Of a stretch of 35,898 bases of DNA, positions 32,421-35,898 are shown one piece after another. This DNA is from G020354085 sp964629975 (lineage in GTDB: Bacteria > Pseudomonadota > Gammaproteobacteria > Acidiferrobacterales > Sulfurifustaceae). The stretch lies in contig CAZVUN010000017.1 in NCBI GenBank assembly GCA_964629975.1, positions 1-35,898 on the forward strand. Direction: 5' to 3'. Both the position numbers and the translations under genes were made by a program. Position 1 is the first letter of the stretch. The number at the start of each line of letters is the position of its first letter. Below the pieces are notes generated by a model, which was not told the DNA's origin, did not search any database, and saw only the letters and a list, made by a program, of their open reading frames with translations.

Positions 32421-33917
32421 GTGGAAGAGGACGGTGCCATAACAGTTCCGCTCACAGCCGTCACGCCCGCCTCGGCCGCACTCACACGCGAACGCCGAGT
32501 CGCCTATCTGCGCCCCGCGCTGGGCGCGTTGCTGTGGGGCGGTTCCTTTCTTGTGCTCGGTACGAGGCATGCGCCCGTGCATGCCTGGGCGGCGCTGGTC
32601 CTGTTCCTGGGCATCGCCGCGGGCCTGGCGCTGATCGCGCGGGCCGCTACGGCGGCGTCCGTGGCACGTGCGCTGGCCGGTTCGGCTGCCGACTGTGCGG
32701 CGGTGTCGTATCTGATGGTGTTGCTCGGCGAATTCGGCGCACCGCTCGCCGCCATCTACGCGCTCACCTGCCTCGACATCGGTCAGCGACATGGCCGTGT
32801 GCCGCTCGCGGCGGCGTCACTCGTTGCGTTGGCATCGTTTGCGGCGGTGTGGAGCCTGACCGGCTATTGGCAGGCCCAACCGGTGGCGTCGCTTGCCATG
32901 CTTGCGGTTTTTCTGGCCGCCGTGCTCGTCACTGGTTTGAGTCCGGAGCGGTCGATTGAATCCCGCGACCGCAGCACGCCAGAGACCGCCGTCGCGCGAC
33001 TGCCGCTGCCGGCGACTGCACCGGTCGCCGCCGCCGGTGAGGTGGCCGTCAGCGAGACCGCGCCCGCAGTCGACACGGCTGCGCCTTACCCGCACCCGCG
33101 ATCGGCAACGCGCTGCAAGGTGCTTGTGGTCGACGACAACGCGACCAATCGCATCATTGCCGAGGCGATTCTCAATTCCGCCGGTTACGATACCGATGCG
33201 GTCGACAACGCCCAGACCGCGCTTGAACGCCTGGTGAGCGGACGCTACTGCCTCGCGGTCGTCGACATGCACATGCCGGACATGGGCGGCGTTGCGCTGC
33301 TGCGGCGCTACCGCAACATGTGCCCGCGCGAACGCGTGCCGATCGTGATGCTCACCGCCAAAGCCACGCCCGAGGCCGCGCAGGAGGCAGCCGACGCCGG
33401 CGCCGAGGCATTCCTCACCAAGCCGGTCGGCGCGCGTGCCCTGATTGCCAACGTCGACAAGCTGCTGGCGGACAGCGAGGCGCGTGGACTGCGCGCGCAC
33501 GAACCGCGCGCCGCGGGGGACTACGGTCGCGCACACGCCATCGATGCCGCAGTACTGCGTGAGCTTCGCAAGGTGTGCGGTTCCTCCGCCGAGTTCGCCA
33601 GCCTGGTCAGGGCGTTCCAGGAGGAGGGCGCCGAGTTGTTGCGCCGGTTCGCACAGGCAGTTCGCGCCCACGACCTCAAATCCGCGACGGACAGCGCGCT
33701 CGCGCTGCGCGCCAGTGCCGTCAATTTCGGTGCCCAGGTACTCGCCGGCCGCTGCGAATGGGCAAGCCAGGTCAGCGACGCGGATCTGCGGTCGATGGGT
33801 CAACAACTCATCGACGAGGTGACGCACCACTTCGACGTGGTAATGCAGGAGCTGGAGGCGATCGTCGCGCAGGATCGGAAACCGGACGGCGTCCCGCCTC
33901 CCGCCGCATCGGCGTAA
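32421..33917 (+). CDS. RpfC-like membrane protein: TM region, receiver domain and degenerate HPt, no kinase core
   Basis: This 498-residue protein starts at GTG 32421. About five or six membrane helices fill residues 28-170. A Pro/Ala-rich linker (about 175-230) leads to an intact receiver domain: Asp238 and Asp239 (VVDDN), phospho-acceptor Asp282 (VDMHMPDMGG), Thr312 and Lys334 (TKPVG). The C-terminal part (about 380-480) looks like an HPt four-helix bundle, but the phospho-histidine position is Leu427 (ALALRASAVNFGA against the usual AHTLKGSAANLGA). The order TM, receiver, HPt is that of RpfC-type hybrid kinases, yet HisKA and HATPase are absent without any frame break. Phosphate must come from another kinase. 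Function and signal are unknown. Confidence 0.8.
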   Translation: MEEDGAITVPLTAVTPASAALTRERRVAYLRPALGALLWGGSFLVLGTRHAPVHAWAALVLFLGIAAGLALIARAATAASVARALAGSAADCAAVSYLMVLLGEFGAPLAAIYALTCLDIGQRHGRVPLAAASLVALASFAAVWSLTGYWQAQPVASLAMLAVFLAAVLVTGLSPERSIESRDRSTPETAVARLPLPATAPVAAAGEVAVSETAPAVDTAAPYPHPRSATRCKVLVVDDNATNRIIAEAILNSAGYDTDAVDNAQTALERLVSGRYCLAVVDMHMPDMGGVALLRRYRNMCPRERVPIVMLTAKATPEAAQEAADAGAEAFLTKPVGARALIANVDKLLADSEARGLRAHEPRAAGDYGRAHAIDAAVLRELRKVCGSSAEFASLVRAFQEEGAELLRRFAQAVRAHDLKSATDSALALRASAVNFGAQVLAGRCEWASQVSDADLRSMGQQLIDEVTHHFDVVMQELEAIVAQDRKPDGVPPPAASA

Positions 33918-33984
33918 CCCGCCGGGCCCGATGTGCCCCGTCGGCCGGTCAGGCGGCAGACTGTGATGCGCGCTAGAGCGAAGT

Positions 33985-35352
33985 TCAGGCGTCGGGATAG
34001 CGCCGCAAGACCAGCGCCGCGTTGTGCCCGCCAAAGGCAAACGACTGCGACAGCCCGATACGCAGATCGTGCTGTGCCACGGTGCGCACAAAATTGAGAT
34101 CGCGCACCGGCGTTTCCAGATTCCGGCAGATGTGGGTCGTGCCGTCGCGCAGGGACAGGGCGGTCACCAGCGCCTCGATCGCGCCGCTCGCGCCGATCGA
34201 ATGACCGATCAGCGACTTGGTGGCATTGACCAGCGGGCGCCGGCCGAACACCCGCTCGATGACCTCGGCCTCGGTCTTGTCATTGTTCTCCGTGCCGGTG
34301 CCGTGCGCGTTCACGTAGTCGACCTCCTCAGCGGCAACACCAGCGTCCGCCAGCGCTGCGCGCAGCATGCGCTCAATCTGCCGCCCCCCGGGGGCCAGGC
34401 TCATGATCGAGTGCGCATCGAAGGTCTCGGCAAAGCCGACGACCTCGGCCAGGATAGTCGCGCCGCGACGGCGCGCATGTTCGAGCTCCTCGAGGACCAG
34501 CACCGCGGCACCGCCCTGGCTGAACAGGAAACCCGAGCGCTTCTGGTCGAAGGGGCGGTTGGCGGTTTGCGGATCGGCGCAATCCCGCACGAGCGTACCC
34601 GCCACGTCGAAGCCGCGGAAGATGTGCCCATGTTCGTCATACAGATATTCCGACCCGCCCGTCACGGCGACCGCGACACGCCCGTCGCGTACCGCGTGGT
34701 AGCCGTTGCCGACCGCCACGGTGCCCGCCGCGCACGCCACGCAATAGGTCTTGTTCGGTCCGGTCAGCGAGAACTTGATGCCGACCGCCGCCGATGCGGC
34801 GTTCGGCATCAACATCGACACCACGAACGGATGATATCGCCGGCCGTGCGCCAGGCGTGCGCGCACCTCGTCGAGCGCCTGGCCGTCGGCCGGCAGATGC
34901 GCTTGCGCGTAGCGATCGAGTGCCTCGCTCGCGGGCTTGAGCAGATGGTAGGTGTGGTTGTGCAGGAAACTGTAGGCGCCGCCAATGCCGGTGCCGAAGT
35001 ACACACCGACCTGTGAGGCATCGAGGCCGGAAACCGTGTAGGCTCGCGCGACTGCTGCGGCAGGGGTCAATTGAAATCCCGCGCCGGTCAGCGCTTCATG
35101 CGTCGCCCCGAGCGCCAGCACCGTCACGGGATCGAGTTGTAACAGCTCCGCGCGCGACACGCCGAAGGACTCGTCATTGACCTCGGGGAGAGGAGCCCAG
35201 ATGCGGGAGTGAAGCTCCGCGTAGCGGGTCCAAAGCTCGGGAACCGTAACGGCCACCGATCTGGCCGCAAGACAGGATCGCCAGAAATCGTCCCGGCCAA
35301 TGCCGATGGGGCTGATGACGCCGGCCCCGGTGATAACCACCCGATGGCTCAT
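33985..35352 (-). CDS. Stand-alone beta-ketoacyl-ACP synthase (KAS II-like)
   Basis: This is a thiolase-fold condensing enzyme of 455 residues, about 40 longer than FabF. The Cys-His-His triad is complete: Cys207 (TYCVACAAGTVAVG), His350 (NAHGTGTENND) and His384 (SLIGHSIGASG). MSHRVVITGAGVISPIGIG and SFAFGGHNAALVLRR are typical ends. Extra length lies in about residues 35-150, including SFLHNHTYHLLKPASEAL. No acpP, fabG or fabD gene is adjacent, so it is not the housekeeping fab cluster copy. It could be a second FabF or serve a specialised lipid or polyketide-like pathway; I cannot tell which. I see no clear -35/-10 pair on this strand. Confidence 0.88.
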   Translation of the reverse strand: MSHRVVITGAGVISPIGIGRDDFWRSCLAARSVAVTVPELWTRYAELHSRIWAPLPEVNDESFGVSRAELLQLDPVTVLALGATHEALTGAGFQLTPAAAVARAYTVSGLDASQVGVYFGTGIGGAYSFLHNHTYHLLKPASEALDRYAQAHLPADGQALDEVRARLAHGRRYHPFVVSMLMPNAASAAVGIKFSLTGPNKTYCVACAAGTVAVGNGYHAVRDGRVAVAVTGGSEYLYDEHGHIFRGFDVAGTLVRDCADPQTANRPFDQKRSGFLFSQGGAAVLVLEELEHARRRGATILAEVVGFAETFDAHSIMSLAPGGRQIERMLRAALADAGVAAEEVDYVNAHGTGTENNDKTEAEVIERVFGRRPLVNATKSLIGHSIGASGAIEALVTALSLRDGTTHICRNLETPVRDLNFVRTVAQHDLRIGLSQSFAFGGHNAALVLRRYPDA

Positions 35353-35383
35353 GCTGTGCTGATTCAGTATTTACCCGACAGTC

Positions 35384-35418
35384 CCGCACCGATCCTACGC
35401 TAAAAGGGTTCGGTGCGG
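35384..35418. repeat. 9-bp inverted repeat upstream of the ketoacyl synthase
   Basis: CCGCACCGA (35384-35392) and TCGGTGCGG (35410-35418) are exact reverse complements with 17 bases between. The repeat starts 32 bases upstream of the minus-strand synthase gene and lies before the IS481 fragment. It could be an operator of the synthase gene, a transcript hairpin, or related to the insertion. Confidence 0.5.
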
Positions 35419-35482
35419 CCATCCGGGTCTTCCGAGTAGATTGGTAAGTGCGACCCAACCAACTACCGAGGAGATTGTCCAG

Positions 35483-35866
35483 ATGACCGCACTGTCACAG
35501 AGTACCAAGAGAAAGCTTTCGCTGCTGCAGTTGGCGGCGGAATTGGAGAACGTGTCGAAGGCCTGTTCCATCATGGGTTATCACCGCGACTCGTTCTACG
35601 AGATCAAGCGGGCCTTCCAGATGGGCGGCACCGCTGCGCTCGTTGAGAGCCGCGGCGGACCCAGGAATCCCCATCCCAACCGCGTTTGCTCCGAGGTCGA
35701 GGCGGCAATCCTCGACTACTCGCTCAAATTCCCGACCCACGGGGCTACCCGCACCGCCAATGAACTGCGCCTCGGCGGGATCACGGTCAGTGGCTCAGGC
35801 GTGCGGGGCGTGTGGCTGCGCCACGATCTCGAGACCCGCCACAAGCGCTGTCAGCGCCAATGCTAA
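35483..35866 (+). pseudogene. IS481-family transposase, N-terminal fragment
   Basis: The 127 readable residues match the N-terminal DNA-binding part of IS481-family transposases: MTALSQSTKRKLSLLQLAAELE, KACSIMGYHRDSFYEIKRAFQ (helix-turn-helix), NPHPNRVCSEVEAAILDYSL, PTHGATRTANELRLGGI and GVRGVWLRHDLETRHKR. Full family members run to about 340 residues with a DDE catalytic domain, which is absent here. After about residue 122 the family similarity stops and six unrelated codons lead to a stop. GAGGAG at 35468-35473 supports the ATG. The cut coincides with what looks like the end of another element at about 35849. The left terminal inverted repeat of IS481 was not identified with confidence; it may begin near 35440. 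Confidence 0.85.
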
Positions 35867-35898
35867 TTGTCCCCTGATCGGCAACTAATTTTGTCCCT
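35849..35898 (+). mobile_element. Probable left end of an IS21-like element (continues beyond window)
   Basis: Transposase similarity stops exactly where TGTCAGCGCCAATG begins. The following bases carry two copies of a short motif, CTAATTGTCCCC (35864-35875) and CTAATTTTGTCCC (about 35885-35897). Ends that begin TGT and carry internal repeats are characteristic of the IS21 family. No istA or istB sequence lies inside the window, so the family is inferred. Confidence 0.5.

Noticed and set aside
17980..33917. A DSF quorum-sensing (rpf) system from the RpfE-like and RpfC-like genes
   Set aside because: Neither RpfF synthase nor RpfG phosphodiesterase is present. rpfE beside recJ is a common conserved pair, and the RpfC-like protein lacks its kinase.

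Overview
The window is GC-rich, densely packed chromosomal DNA from a gammaproteobacterium. The evidence is gene order: thrS-infC-rpmI-rplT-pheS-pheT-ihfA-merR followed by tRNA-Pro, surE-pcm-nlpD-rpoS, and uvrC-pgsA followed by tRNA-Gly-Cys-Leu, together with an E. coli/Pseudomonas-type SpeD, CysM and RlmD. An rpfE-like gene beside recJ and an RpfC-like membrane protein recall Xanthomonas and related lineages. I cannot place the genus; a deep-branching, possibly chemolithotrophic lineage is only a guess.

Layout. Positions 1-6482 hold the translation and nucleoid operon: the thrS 3' half, infC (probably with a rare ATC start), rpmI, rplT, an intrinsic terminator that may attenuate pheST, pheS, pheT, ihfA and a MerR regulator. 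Positions 6581-6808 hold tRNA-Pro(GGG) and an att-like 17-bp copy of its 3' end. Positions 6809-10337 hold surE-pcm-nlpD-rpoS. Positions 10359-14631 hold a convergent Mth938-domain gene and alaC-hom-thrC (alanine and threonine synthesis) behind a good sigma70 promoter. Positions 14632-17909 hold a tripartite tricarboxylate transporter (tctC-tctB-tctA) with a palindrome upstream. Positions 17980-21587 hold rpfE-like, recJ and a metallophosphoesterase gene. A minus-strand gene at 21593-23152 fuses a Ser/Thr kinase to a universal stress protein.

Positions 23307-27855 hold cysM, a DnaQ-like exonuclease, rlmD, a signal-less YkuD protein and nagZ, tightly packed; the last two fit cytoplasmic peptidoglycan recycling. 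Positions 27885-31949 hold speD behind a promoter with an inverted repeat, then a family-5 uracil-DNA glycosylase, uvrC and pgsA. Positions 31968-32351 hold the promoter and three tRNAs, with a very stable hairpin between the first two. Positions 32421-33917 encode an RpfC-like protein with no kinase core and no HPt histidine. A stand-alone ketoacyl synthase lies on the minus strand (33985-35352). The window ends in an IS481-family transposase that appears to be cut by the end of a second, IS21-like element.

Most of the window is housekeeping. The less ordinary parts are the degenerate RpfC-like protein, the kinase-USP fusion, a four-cysteine insert in threonine synthase, an 18-residue insert in PheS, the tRNA-Pro scar, the likely cytoplasmic L,D-carboxypeptidase beside nagZ, inverted repeats in three promoter regions, and a set of genes with a -10 hexamer immediately before the start codon. 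I found no CRISPR array and no clearly new multi-gene system.
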